From UBA1757 sp045627385 (lineage in GTDB: Bacteria; Bacteroidota; Bacteroidia; Bacteroidales; UBA1402), in assembly GCA_045627385.1 (NCBI GenBank), contig JAZQNO010000009.1, forward strand, positions 1-25,602: a DNA stretch of 25,602 bases, written 5' to 3'. The notes beneath the pieces were generated by a model. The model ran no database searches. It saw only the letters and a program-made list of their open reading frames with translations, and was not told the DNA's origin. This document shows positions 7,842 to 15,314 of this stretch, piece after piece; positions within the stretch are counted from its first letter, which is position 1, and each line of letters opens with the position of its first letter. Made by a program: the position numbers and the translations under genes.

Positions 7842-7845
7842 CGCC

Positions 7846-8694
7846 ATGATTTGCCTCAACAATATTTCTCAATTCAATCGGCTCTTTCATGAAAAGGGCG
7901 TGCATCCGCTGATGGGGGTGTCTCATTTCTCGGCTGCGGATTTTCCTATGGACGAAGATGTCAGCACCAAGATGTATCTGGTACTGATGACTTCCGGCAA
8001 TCCTGCCGCGGTGATAACGGCCAAACCGGGACAGACTTTCCGTCCGGATGCCGCCTTGGCGGCTTCCGTGGATGGCTGGGTACTGTCTTTCAGCCCGGAG
8101 ATGATTACGGGTACAGGTCTGAGCCGTGACTTCTATATGTTCAACTTTTTCGATTACGAGGTCATGGAGCCCTTGCTCATCGACAGTGTCGAGCAGAATG
8201 TCTTGGGCAACTGTTTTCAGAATATCCTGGCGGAACTGAATGCGCCCGACGACGATCTCACGAGCCATATGCTCCGTCTGGGCATCGGTCAGCTCTTGAG
8301 TTACTGCCGCCGGTTCTACGACCGTCAGTTTGGCAACAAACGTCTGCTGACGTCTGAGCTTATCCATCGGCTGGATACGGTCATCAACGGTTATTTGGCA
8401 GATGCCACCGATTTGAAATACCGTCAGGGACCGCCCAGCGTGGCCTGGTGCAGCAGTCAGTTTCATCTGTCGCCCAATTATTTCGGGGATCTGGTACGGC
8501 TGAAATTGGGCATCAGCGCCAAAGAGTATATAAAGAACAAGGTGTTGGAGGCGGCTTGCGCCCTGCTGGCGGACGAACGCAATTCTGTGGGCGATGTGGC
8601 ATCGCAACTGGGTTTCAACTATCCGAATCATTTTACGAGGTTTTTTAAGAATATGACGGGAAAAGCGCCTTCCGCGTATCGGCAGGAACTGTGA
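7846..8694 (+). CDS. AraC-family transcriptional regulator
   Basis: The 282-residue protein has an N-terminal effector-type region (to about residue 170) with no close named domain that I recognise, then a C-terminal double helix-turn-helix of the AraC/XylS type at about 200-282. The first helix-turn-helix covers HLSPNYFGDLVRLKLGISAK, and the second includes VASQLGFNYPNHFTRFFK followed by the family's GKAPSAYR ending. The N-terminal part resembles that of other Bacteroidetes AraC proteins with a small cupin-like domain. It is divergent from the PLP-lyase gene, the classic layout for a regulator and its target, so control of the lyase is the simplest inference. An alternative start is Met23, if the -7 box at 7834 is real. 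Confidence 0.9.
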   Translation: MICLNNISQFNRLFHEKGVHPLMGVSHFSAADFPMDEDVSTKMYLVLMTSGNPAAVITAKPGQTFRPDAALAASVDGWVLSFSPEMITGTGLSRDFYMFNFFDYEVMEPLLIDSVEQNVLGNCFQNILAELNAPDDDLTSHMLRLGIGQLLSYCRRFYDRQFGNKRLLTSELIHRLDTVINGYLADATDLKYRQGPPSVAWCSSQFHLSPNYFGDLVRLKLGISAKEYIKNKVLEAACALLADERNSVGDVASQLGFNYPNHFTRFFKNMTGKAPSAYRQEL

Positions 8695-8734
8695 GCACTT
8701 TTTGAAAATACAGATTAAATAAATTAATATAAAG

Positions 8735-8766
8735 TTTCAATCGTATTAAGAAACTATTTATATTTG
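8735..8766 (+). promoter_or_regulatory. Promoter of the fimbrial remnant
   Basis: TATATTTG (8759-8766) is an exact TAnnTTTG box, and TTTC (8735-8738), one base off TTTG, lies exactly 20 bp upstream. The predicted start near 8773 is about 30 nt before the signal-peptide ATG at 8805. The promoter appears intact although the genes it serves are broken. Confidence 0.6.
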
Positions 8767-8804
8767 CGGCCTCATCCTATGAATCGCCGTGAAAGACTCA
8801 CCCT

Positions 8805-9610
8805 ATGCGTGGGCGCTTGTCCTGTTCCCTTTTGATGGCGCTTGCGTTTGGTCTTGTCCAAGCGCAGGAAAGGCTTCCTTTGTGGCGGCCGTCTCCGTCG
8901 CAGATTCTGGCGGCACAGACGTCTGACCAGATCATTCTGGCAGACACGATGGACGCCTGGTATTGCTATGGCGTTTACCGTCCTCCGGTGTGGCATGCCC
9001 GTTATCCTTCGGTTGAAGAAATGGGGCTTCCCGCTTGGAAACAGGCTTTTTGGGATGCTTCGGCTTTCAGCGCACCGGAAAGGAGAAGGCATTCTTGTTC
9101 GCGGTCCGCAGCAACCTGCTGCTTCCAGGTCTCAATCTCGGTGTCGAAACCGCTGTCGGAAGACACGGTTCGCTTGGCTTTGATTACCTGTATCCTTGGT
9201 TCTGGCCGTCTCCGGAAAACAAATCTTGTTTCGAACTGCTGGCATGCAGATGGGAATGCCGCTACTGGTGGAACAACCGTTGGCGGATACCCGGCAGCAG
9301 AGGATTCGAGCAGTTGTCCGGACATTCATTGGGTTTGGCTGTCTCTGCCGCCTGTTTCGATTTCGAACGATCGTTTCGAGGAGAACAAGGAGAGGCTGTG
9401 GCATTTGAATTGGGATGGAAATATGCCTGTCCTCTGATGAGCGGAAGAATTCATTTGGAGTGTTCGTTGTCTATAGGTGTCTTGCTCTCCGAGAGTGTCC
9501 CTTACAGAGTGTTCGAATCCGGTGGAAAACTGATCCGCATTCCCGGTGTCTGCCGTGACATAAGTTATTTCGGGCCCGAAGGGTGGCGTGCTGTCGGTGA
9601 GTCCAGGTGA
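8805..9610 (+). pseudogene. DUF3575-type outer-surface protein gene, frameshifted and truncated
   Basis: The reading frame from ATG 8805 encodes a signal peptide (MRGRLSCSLLMALAFGLVQA) and a mature region that stays protein-like to about 9080 (through PAWKQAFWDASAFSAPER). The sense then moves to another frame, where from about 9080 the text FAVRSNLLLPGLNLGVETAV, then LYPWFW, ECRYWW and DISYFGPEG follow the order of the DUF3575 domain (compare typical ALKTNLLYD... and YFGPTKA...). One missing base in the purine run near 9085-9095 would restore a single gene. The C-terminus is also lost: after YFGP the frame runs into a stop at 9608-9610 without the usual final strand. Family members sit at the head of Bacteroidales fimbrial operons. 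A sequencing error could explain the frameshift but not the other junctions. Confidence 0.72.
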
Positions 9611-10010
9611 ATACGATCTCCTGATATACAATTTCGGCACCTGCTCGACGCAAATCCGAAATGGACATGACCTGCGGCAGATAGAAGCCTACACGAGCGA
9701 GGTCTCTTCTGCGGTGCGGAATGTGATGGATACCAAATCGCAATTGGACCTGAACCGCATGCCAGTCGTGTACGGACCGGATCGGCTGCTTGTCGCACTG
9801 GAGACCGATGTGAGTGTCCCCTATCTCAGAGACCACTCCGTCGTCGTCGAAGTGGAGGCGACGGCGGAGACTGTCGTTCAGGATTACACTTTGGAAGTCA
9901 GAGGTGTGACAGGATGCGGCCATATCTCCCGTGTCAGTTTCTTTCTGACCGGACAAAGCCGTTCCTGCTTCATCGGACAGCCCGGTCGGGGACTGCGAGG
10001 TGACCAATGA
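9564..10010 (+). pseudogene. DUF5119-like fimbrial-operon protein, internal fragment
   Basis: The frame opens after a stop at 9561-9563 and reads GGVLSVSPGEYDLLIYNF, then RQIEAYTSEVSS, MPVVYGPDRLLVALE, and YTLEVRGVTGCGHISRVSFF. This follows the order of DUF5119 proteins, which I recall as having a PAGEYD...N segment, an EVYT-type segment, and a YTVEIRN...VTGLSG segment. The lipoprotein signal and roughly the first 60-90 residues of such a protein are absent, as is everything after FFLTGQ...IGQPGRG; the frame closes at 10008-10010. There is no ATG at the front, only GTG at 9588. It overlaps the DUF3575 fragment at its start and the fimbrillin fragment at its end, each in a different frame, consistent with two deletions. 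Confidence 0.65.
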
Positions 10011-10356
10011 CGTGCACAATGATTCTGTGCCGCAGCCTATGGCGGTTTGGACCAGCCTGTCGACTCCCAAACAGACGAACAACCTGATGACAGGCAATCC
10101 CTTCATCCTGTCACATCGGACCTATAAGCAGGCCGGACAGATTACGGTCCCGGCTCAGACGGCCCGAAAGTTGAAAATCAATTATTCGCTGATAAATCCT
10201 CAGAACAATGCCACGAACTGGGACTACGAAGTGCAACTGCCCGGAACATGGGAGATGGGCAATTGCTATACGTACAATTTCCGCATCAACATGTATACGA
10301 TCGATCTGAACAGTGTGGTTGCCCCTTGGGACTTCGAAATCGATGAGGATTTCTGA
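9949..10356 (+). pseudogene. C-terminal fragment of a fimbrillin-like protein
   Basis: This frame is open from 9949 to the stop at 10354-10356, and its protein-like part begins near DCEVTNDVHNDSVPQPM (from 9991). The end has the pattern of Bacteroidales fimbrillin C-termini: a strand of the ITVPAQTARKLKINYSLI type, a middle strand, then GTWEMGNCYTYNFRINMYTI and a final APWDFEIDEDF. It has no plausible start, signal peptide or N-terminal domain, so it is a 3' remnant of a larger gene. It is joined to the DUF5119 fragment in a different frame near 9985-9995. Its stop is directly adjacent to the proA stop on the other strand, with no spacer. The fimbrillin assignment rests on pattern and context rather than a recognised catalytic motif. 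Confidence 0.58.
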
Positions 10357-11610
10357 TCACTTTCTCACTTGGCCGTTTCCGCTGACCACGTATTTGTAGG
10401 TGGTGATTTCTCTGAGGGCCATAGGACCGCGGGCGTGGAGCTTCTGGGTGCTGATGCCGATTTCGGCGCCGAAACCGAATTGTGCGCCGTCGGTGAAGGC
10501 GGTGGGGAGGTTCAGGTAGACGCAGGCGGCATCGACGCTGCGGCGGAAGATCTGCAGCGCTTGGGGATCTTCGGCCACGATGGATTCGCTATGGCGCGAG
10601 GAGTGCTGGCGGATGTGTTCGAGGGCGTCGTCGATGGCGGGCACGGTACGAACGGACATCTTGTAGTCGAGGAATTCGGTCCCGAAGTGTTCGGGACCGG
10701 CTTTCTCGAGCAGCCGGGCGGGATACTTGCCTTCCAAAGCCCCGTAAGCCTCTTCGTCGGCATATATGATGACATTTGAGAGGGCCAGTTGGCGGCAGAG
10801 CTCGGGCAAGTCGGTCAGGCGGTCACGATGTACAATGAGGCAGTCGAGGGCGTTGCAGACGCTGACACGGCGGGTCTTGGCGTTGTTCACGATGGCGGCG
10901 CCCTTGGTCAAATCGCCGCTGCGGTCAAAGTAGCAGTGGCAGATGCCGGCACCGGTTTCGATGACGGGCACTTTGGCGTGGCTGCGCACGAAATCGATGA
11001 GTTGGCGGCTTCCGCGGGGAATGATAAGATCGACCAGACCGGTGGCTTCGAGCAACTGGGCGGTGGCTTCGCGGTCGTTAGGCATCAGCATGGCTGTGTT
11101 TTCATCGATGCCGAAGCGGCGCAGGCAGTCTTTGACGATGGCCACGATGGCTTCGTTTGAACAGGCTGCGTCGGAACCGCCTTTGAGAATGCAGGCATTG
11201 CCTGTTTTGACACAAAGCGAAAAGACATCGGGAGTCACGTTGGGACGGGCCTCATAGATGACGCCAATCACGCCGAAGGGCACACAGACCTTTTCGATGA
11301 GCATGCCGTTGGGACGGACTGCCGTTTCCATAATGTCGCCTACGGGGCTGCTCAGAGAGGCTACGTTGCGCATGTCGGACGCGATGGATGCGATGCGTTC
11401 GGCGGTGAGTTTGAGGCGGTCGTATTTGGGATTGTCGGGAGACATCCGCTGCAAGTCTTTCGCATTTTCCGCCAACAGCAGGTCGGTGTGGCCCACCAGG
11501 TCGTCGGCCAACTGGAGCAGCATGTTGTCGATGGTCTCGCTGGGGATGTCGGCCAGTCTGATGCCGGCAGTCTGCACGGCACGGAACTGCTCGTAAAGAG
11601 AAGTGCTCAT
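10357..11610 (-). CDS. proA: Gamma-glutamyl phosphate reductase (glutamate-5-semialdehyde dehydrogenase)
   Basis: ProA reduces gamma-glutamyl phosphate to glutamate-5-semialdehyde with NADPH, the second step of proline synthesis. The 417-residue protein has the YEARPNVTPD signature (119-128), the LKGGSDA segment (142-148), and the catalytic Cys252 in VSVCNALD. Length matches the family. The ATG at 11610 (MSTSLYEQF) lies 1 bp after the proB stop; the frame is open another 111 bp upstream but that stretch overlaps proB in an unrelated frame. It is the last gene of the argR-to-proA run, and its TGA directly abuts the stop of the convergent fimbrillin fragment, leaving no room for a terminator between them. 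Confidence 0.97.
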   Translation of the reverse strand: MSTSLYEQFRAVQTAGIRLADIPSETIDNMLLQLADDLVGHTDLLLAENAKDLQRMSPDNPKYDRLKLTAERIASIASDMRNVASLSSPVGDIMETAVRPNGMLIEKVCVPFGVIGVIYEARPNVTPDVFSLCVKTGNACILKGGSDAACSNEAIVAIVKDCLRRFGIDENTAMLMPNDREATAQLLEATGLVDLIIPRGSRQLIDFVRSHAKVPVIETGAGICHCYFDRSGDLTKGAAIVNNAKTRRVSVCNALDCLIVHRDRLTDLPELCRQLALSNVIIYADEEAYGALEGKYPARLLEKAGPEHFGTEFLDYKMSVRTVPAIDDALEHIRQHSSRHSESIVAEDPQALQIFRRSVDAACVYLNLPTAFTDGAQFGFGAEIGISTQKLHARGPMALREITTYKYVVSGNGQVRK

Positions 11611-11611
11611 A

Positions 11612-12409
11612 TCAGTCTTTTTTTGAACCCGGAAGGAACAGTGTGTAGTCGTCGCTGCGCTTGTGTTGTTCGTAATCGCTGACAATGTGCAGCAGGATAT
11701 CGTCTTTTCGTCCGTTGGCAATGGCCACGGGGATGCCCTTGGCGGCCACTTGAGAGGCTGTGCAGTATTTGCTGTGCATGCCTCCGCGTCCGGCTGAAGA
11801 CTTGGTCGAGGCGATGAAACGGCTCATGTCGTCATCGGGACCGATTTCACGAATCAGTTCGGCACCTTGAGCAGGGTCACCCTTGAAGACGCCGTCCACA
11901 TTGCTCAACATGATGAGCAATTCGGCGCCCATCATGTCGGCCATCAGACCGGAAAGCTCGTCGTTGTCGGTGAACATCAGTTCGGTCACCGAGACGGTGT
12001 CGTTTTCGTTGACAATGGGAATGACGCCACTCTGCAGCATCACTTCCATACAGCTCTTCTGGTTGAGGTAGTGAATCTGGTCGGCAAAGTTTTCCTTGGT
12101 GGTGAGCACCTGACCGCAGACGATGCCGTGGTCGCGGAAAAGTTCGTAATAGCGGTTGATGAGGATGGCCTGTCCGACGGCGGAAAACAACTGACGCTGC
12201 TCCACCTCGCCGATGGTGTGGTGGGGCTGGATGAGGCTGCGCCCGCTGGCCACGGCGCCCGAAGACACTACAATGACTTCCTTGCCGGCCTTGTGAAGGG
12301 CGGCCACCTGATCGGTGAGCGCCGACATGCGGGTGACGTCAAGGGTGCCGTCGGGGCGGCTCAGAATCTGGCTGCCGAACTTGACAATGATGCGTTTGAC
12401 GGAATCCAT
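11612..12409 (-). CDS. proB: Glutamate 5-kinase, single-domain form
   Basis: ProB phosphorylates glutamate on its gamma-carboxyl, the committed step of proline synthesis and the usual site of proline feedback. The 265-residue protein contains the amino-acid-kinase fold signatures: VKFGSQ (9-14), SSGAVASG (49-56), VNENDTV (133-139), FTDND (146-150), SNVDGV (169-174), and the SAGRGGMHSK segment near 203-212. It ends soon after the kinase domain, so it lacks the C-terminal PUA domain of the 367-residue E. coli enzyme. It lies 4 bp after proC and 1 bp before proA, giving a complete proC-proB-proA set. Loss of the PUA domain may alter oligomer state or inhibition, but that is inference. Confidence 0.96.
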   Translation of the reverse strand: MDSVKRIIVKFGSQILSRPDGTLDVTRMSALTDQVAALHKAGKEVIVVSSGAVASGRSLIQPHHTIGEVEQRQLFSAVGQAILINRYYELFRDHGIVCGQVLTTKENFADQIHYLNQKSCMEVMLQSGVIPIVNENDTVSVTELMFTDNDELSGLMADMMGAELLIMLSNVDGVFKGDPAQGAELIREIGPDDDMSRFIASTKSSAGRGGMHSKYCTASQVAAKGIPVAIANGRKDDILLHIVSDYEQHKRSDDYTLFLPGSKKD

Positions 12410-12413
12410 GGGC

Positions 12414-13199
12414 TTAGTGACTGGCCTTCAGGCCTTTGATGATGGCGCTGCTGAAACCGTTGGCTTCCATTTCGTTCAGGCCCTTGATGGTGATGCCTCC
12501 AGGGGTGGTGACTTTGTCGATTTCCGTTTCGGGATTGCTTTTGTGCTGCAGCAGGATTTCTGCGGCGCCCTTTGCGGTCTGAGACACCATGGCGGTGGCC
12601 TCAGCAGGGCTGAATCCCATTTCTACGGCCACTTGGACCGAAGCGTGGATGAAACGCAGTACATAGGCAATGCCGCATGAGGTGAGCGAAGTGCCTCCTG
12701 CCATCTTTTCCTGAGGAATGAACAGAACCGAGCCAAGCTGGCCGAAGATTTGGCGGATCTGCCCGTCCATTTCGGGTGTGGTCTCAGAGGCCGAGAAGAG
12801 GTTCATGCTTTCGCCGACGGCGATGGCGGTATTGGGAATGAAACGGTAGCAGGGCATGGCCTGGCAGTTTTCGGGCAGCGACTGGCGGATCTGTTCGAAA
12901 GACACACCTGCAGCGACGACCACCAGCATCTGCCGGCCGGCGTCGAAATGGCGGCTGATGTCTTTCAGCACGCTGTCGACCAGCCAAGGCTTGACGGACA
13001 GAATGACCATATCTGCCAGAGATGCCTGCTTGTTGTCGGTGCTGGCCTGAACATTGGGGAAGATCTGCCGGATGGCGTCGAGGGCTTTTTCGGAGACATC
13101 GGTCAGAAAAAGGTCCTTGGGGTCGGTCACGCCCGATTGGAGCAGACCGGTGGCTATAGCTCCGCCGATATTGCCGGCGCCTACGATACCGATTTTCAT
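12414..13199 (-). CDS. proC: Pyrroline-5-carboxylate reductase
   Basis: ProC reduces pyrroline-5-carboxylate to proline with NAD(P)H. The 261-residue product opens with the Rossmann fingerprint MKIGIVGAGNIGGAIATG and has the family's VKPW, a C-terminal LTSCGIAYVLRFIHA-like helical region, and the signature PGGITIKGL near the end. The ATG at 13199 overlaps the argD stop (ATGA, 13196-13199). The frame is open 234 bp upstream, but that stretch is a shadow of argD and low-complexity, so the overlap start is clearly right. It marks the point where the operon changes from arginine to proline genes. Its TAA is 4 bp before proB. Confidence 0.97.
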   Translation of the reverse strand: MKIGIVGAGNIGGAIATGLLQSGVTDPKDLFLTDVSEKALDAIRQIFPNVQASTDNKQASLADMVILSVKPWLVDSVLKDISRHFDAGRQMLVVVAAGVSFEQIRQSLPENCQAMPCYRFIPNTAIAVGESMNLFSASETTPEMDGQIRQIFGQLGSVLFIPQEKMAGGTSLTSCGIAYVLRFIHASVQVAVEMGFSPAEATAMVSQTAKGAAEILLQHKSNPETEIDKVTTPGGITIKGLNEMEANGFSSAIIKGLKASH

Positions 13200-14320
13200 T
13201 TCAAGAGTTTTTTGAGGGTTGATACAAACAGCTCGGCTTCTTCCATGCTGATGCAAAGCGGAGGCAACAGACGGATGACGTTGGTCCCGCTGACTCCGGT
13301 GAAAATATGTTCCTGATACAGGAGCTGCTGCCGCAATTCCTTGATGGGCTGTTCGAATTCCAGGCCAATCATTAGGCCCAGTCCGCGCACTTCTTTGATT
13401 TGGGGGATTTCGCGACAGGCTTTGAGCAGCCATTCGCCCACATGAGCGGCGTTTTCAATGAGACCTTCCTGTTCGATGACGTCCAGCACTGCCATCGCAG
13501 CCGTGCAAGCCAGATGATTGCCTCCGAAAGTGGTGCCCAGCATGCCGTAGGTGGCATTGAACATGGGGCTGATGAGCAGGCCGCTCATGGGAAATCCGTT
13601 GCCGATGCCTTTAGCTACGGTGATGAGGTCGGGGCGTATGCCGGCATGCTGATGGGCGAAAAACTTGCCGCTGCGGCCGTATCCCGATTGGATTTCATCG
13701 AGAATGAGCACAGTGCCCGTTTCGGTGCAGACTTTCCTCAACTGCTGCAGAAAATCGGCCTCGGGAATATGGATGCCGCCAACGCCCATGATGCCTTCAA
13801 TGATGACGGCACAGACGTCGCGCGGTTCCAAGGCGCTTCGAACGGCTTCGATGTCGTTGAGCGGCAAGAAAGCCACATCGATGCCTTCATTGACAGGAGC
13901 CACAATCTTGGGGTTGTCGGTCACGCGCACGGCTGCCGAAGTGCGGCCGTGGAAGGCCTTCTTGAACGCCACCACTTTGCGGCGGCCCGTATGGAAGGAG
14001 GCCAGTTTGAGTGCGTTTTCGTTGGCCTCTGCCCCCGAATTGACCAGGAACAGCCGATAGTCTTCGTAGCCGCAGGCTTTGCCCAGACGCTCGGCCAGTT
14101 GCTGCTGCAGACTGTTTTTCACCGAATTGGAATAGAATCCGAGAGTGCCGACCTGTCGTGAGATGGCTTCCACATAGTGAGGATGGGCATGGCCGATGGA
14201 AATGACGGCGTGCCCTCCGTAGAGGTCGAGATATTCCTGCCCTTTGTCGTCCCAGACATGACAACCTTTGCCTTTTACGATGTTGACATCGAAAAGAGGG
14301 TATACATCGAAAAGATTCAT
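13196..14320 (-). CDS. argD: Acylornithine aminotransferase (acetyl- or succinylornithine)
   Basis: ArgD transfers the amino group from glutamate to N-acylglutamate semialdehyde, giving N-acylornithine. The 374-residue class III aminotransferase has NSGAEANENA (94-103) for PLP phosphate, LDEIQSGYGRSG (207-218) with Asp208 for the pyridine nitrogen, and the Schiff-base Lys237 in TVAKGIGNGFP. Given the succinylornithine-type transcarbamylase nearby, the natural substrate is likely succinylated rather than acetylated, which sequence alone cannot show. It starts 1 bp after argC and its stop overlaps the proC start. Length and motifs are intact. ArgD-like enzymes can also serve lysine synthesis; the operon favours arginine. 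Confidence 0.95.
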   Translation of the reverse strand: MNLFDVYPLFDVNIVKGKGCHVWDDKGQEYLDLYGGHAVISIGHAHPHYVEAISRQVGTLGFYSNSVKNSLQQQLAERLGKACGYEDYRLFLVNSGAEANENALKLASFHTGRRKVVAFKKAFHGRTSAAVRVTDNPKIVAPVNEGIDVAFLPLNDIEAVRSALEPRDVCAVIIEGIMGVGGIHIPEADFLQQLRKVCTETGTVLILDEIQSGYGRSGKFFAHQHAGIRPDLITVAKGIGNGFPMSGLLISPMFNATYGMLGTTFGGNHLACTAAMAVLDVIEQEGLIENAAHVGEWLLKACREIPQIKEVRGLGLMIGLEFEQPIKELRQQLLYQEHIFTGVSGTNVIRLLPPLCISMEEAELFVSTLKKLLK

Positions 14321-14321
14321 T

Positions 14322-15314
14322 TTAGAAACCGATATTTTTGAGATTCAGCCCTGTCTTCTCATTCAGGCCGAACATCAGGTTCATATTTTGCACTGCCTGG
14401 CCCGATGCGCCTTTCAACAGATTGTCGATGGTGGACAGCACCAGCAACTGCTCGCCGTGCTTTTCCACATGGACCAGCGCCTTGTTGGTGTTGACCGCTT
14501 GCTTCATGTCGATGTTGTCGGCACAGACATGAGTGAAGGCGGCGTCGCGGTAGAAGTCTTCATAGAGACTGCGGGCCTCTTCTTCCGACAGAGCGCATTT
14601 GGTGAAGACCGAGGCGAAGATGCCTCGGGCGAAGTCGCCTCTCATGGGAACGAAATTGATCTGGCCTTGGAAGGAGGGTTGAAGACGGCGCACGTTGCGT
14701 CCGATTTCCAGCAGGTGCTGGTGAGTGAAAGCTTTGTAGACGGAAATGTTGTCGTTGCGCCAGCTGAAATGCGAAGTGGCCGAAGGTTTCACTCCAGCCC
14801 CAGTCGAACCGGTGATGGCGGTGACGTTGACATCGTCGGTGAGCAGCCCTTTGGCGGCCAGGGGAAGGATGGCCAATTGCAGACAGGTGGCGAAACATCC
14901 CGGGTTGGCCAGACGGGAGGTGGCGGCGATGCGCCCGCGGTTGATTTCAGGCAGGCCGTAGACGAATCCTTGGCTCTCGTCGCGGTAGTCCTGCGCCAGG
15001 TCGATGACCTTCAGACCTTTGGGCAGCGTGATGTTGCCCTCGCTGTCGGCCATTCCTTGGGCGGCAAAGAATTTGGAACTGTCGCCGTGGGCCGTGCAGA
15101 GAAACAGCACGTCGATGGAATCCAACGGCAGAAGGTCGGTGAACACCAGGTCGCATTCGCCCGTCAGGCCGGCGTGTACGCCGGCCACAGGACTGCCTGC
15201 GTGGCTGCTGCTGTTGACGAAAACGAGTTCTGCCTGCGGGTGGTTCACCAGAATGCGGATGAGTTCACCCGCCGTATATCCGGCGCCGCCGACGATGCCG
15301 ACTTTTATCTTCAT
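14322..15314 (-). CDS. argC: N-acyl-gamma-glutamyl-phosphate reductase
   Basis: ArgC reduces N-acylglutamyl phosphate to the semialdehyde with NADPH. The 330-residue protein has an N-terminal nucleotide-binding GGAGYTAGE (9-17), the conserved LAQDYR segment (106-111), and the catalytic Cys140 in ANPGCFAT, followed by GSTGAGVKPS and the C-terminal PMRGDFARGI segment. This is the standard ArgC layout. Its ATG overlaps the argG TGA as ATGA (15311-15314), and argD follows after 1 bp. As for argD, the acyl group is probably succinyl if the transcarbamylase assignment is right. Nothing is missing. Confidence 0.97.
   Translation of the reverse strand: MKIKVGIVGGAGYTAGELIRILVNHPQAELVFVNSSSHAGSPVAGVHAGLTGECDLVFTDLLPLDSIDVLFLCTAHGDSSKFFAAQGMADSEGNITLPKGLKVIDLAQDYRDESQGFVYGLPEINRGRIAATSRLANPGCFATCLQLAILPLAAKGLLTDDVNVTAITGSTGAGVKPSATSHFSWRNDNISVYKAFTHQHLLEIGRNVRRLQPSFQGQINFVPMRGDFARGIFASVFTKCALSEEEARSLYEDFYRDAAFTHVCADNIDMKQAVNTNKALVHVEKHGEQLLVLSTIDNLLKGASGQAVQNMNLMFGLNEKTGLNLKNIGF

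Noticed and set aside
8842..9183. Arg-rich frame inside the DUF3575 region
   Set aside because: No signal peptide or domain; the other two frames explain the region better.
9490..9610. Programmed frameshifting to make one fused fimbrial protein
   Set aside because: Each junction also loses the expected N- or C-terminal parts of the proteins, and I see no slippery heptamer with a following structure; decay is simpler.
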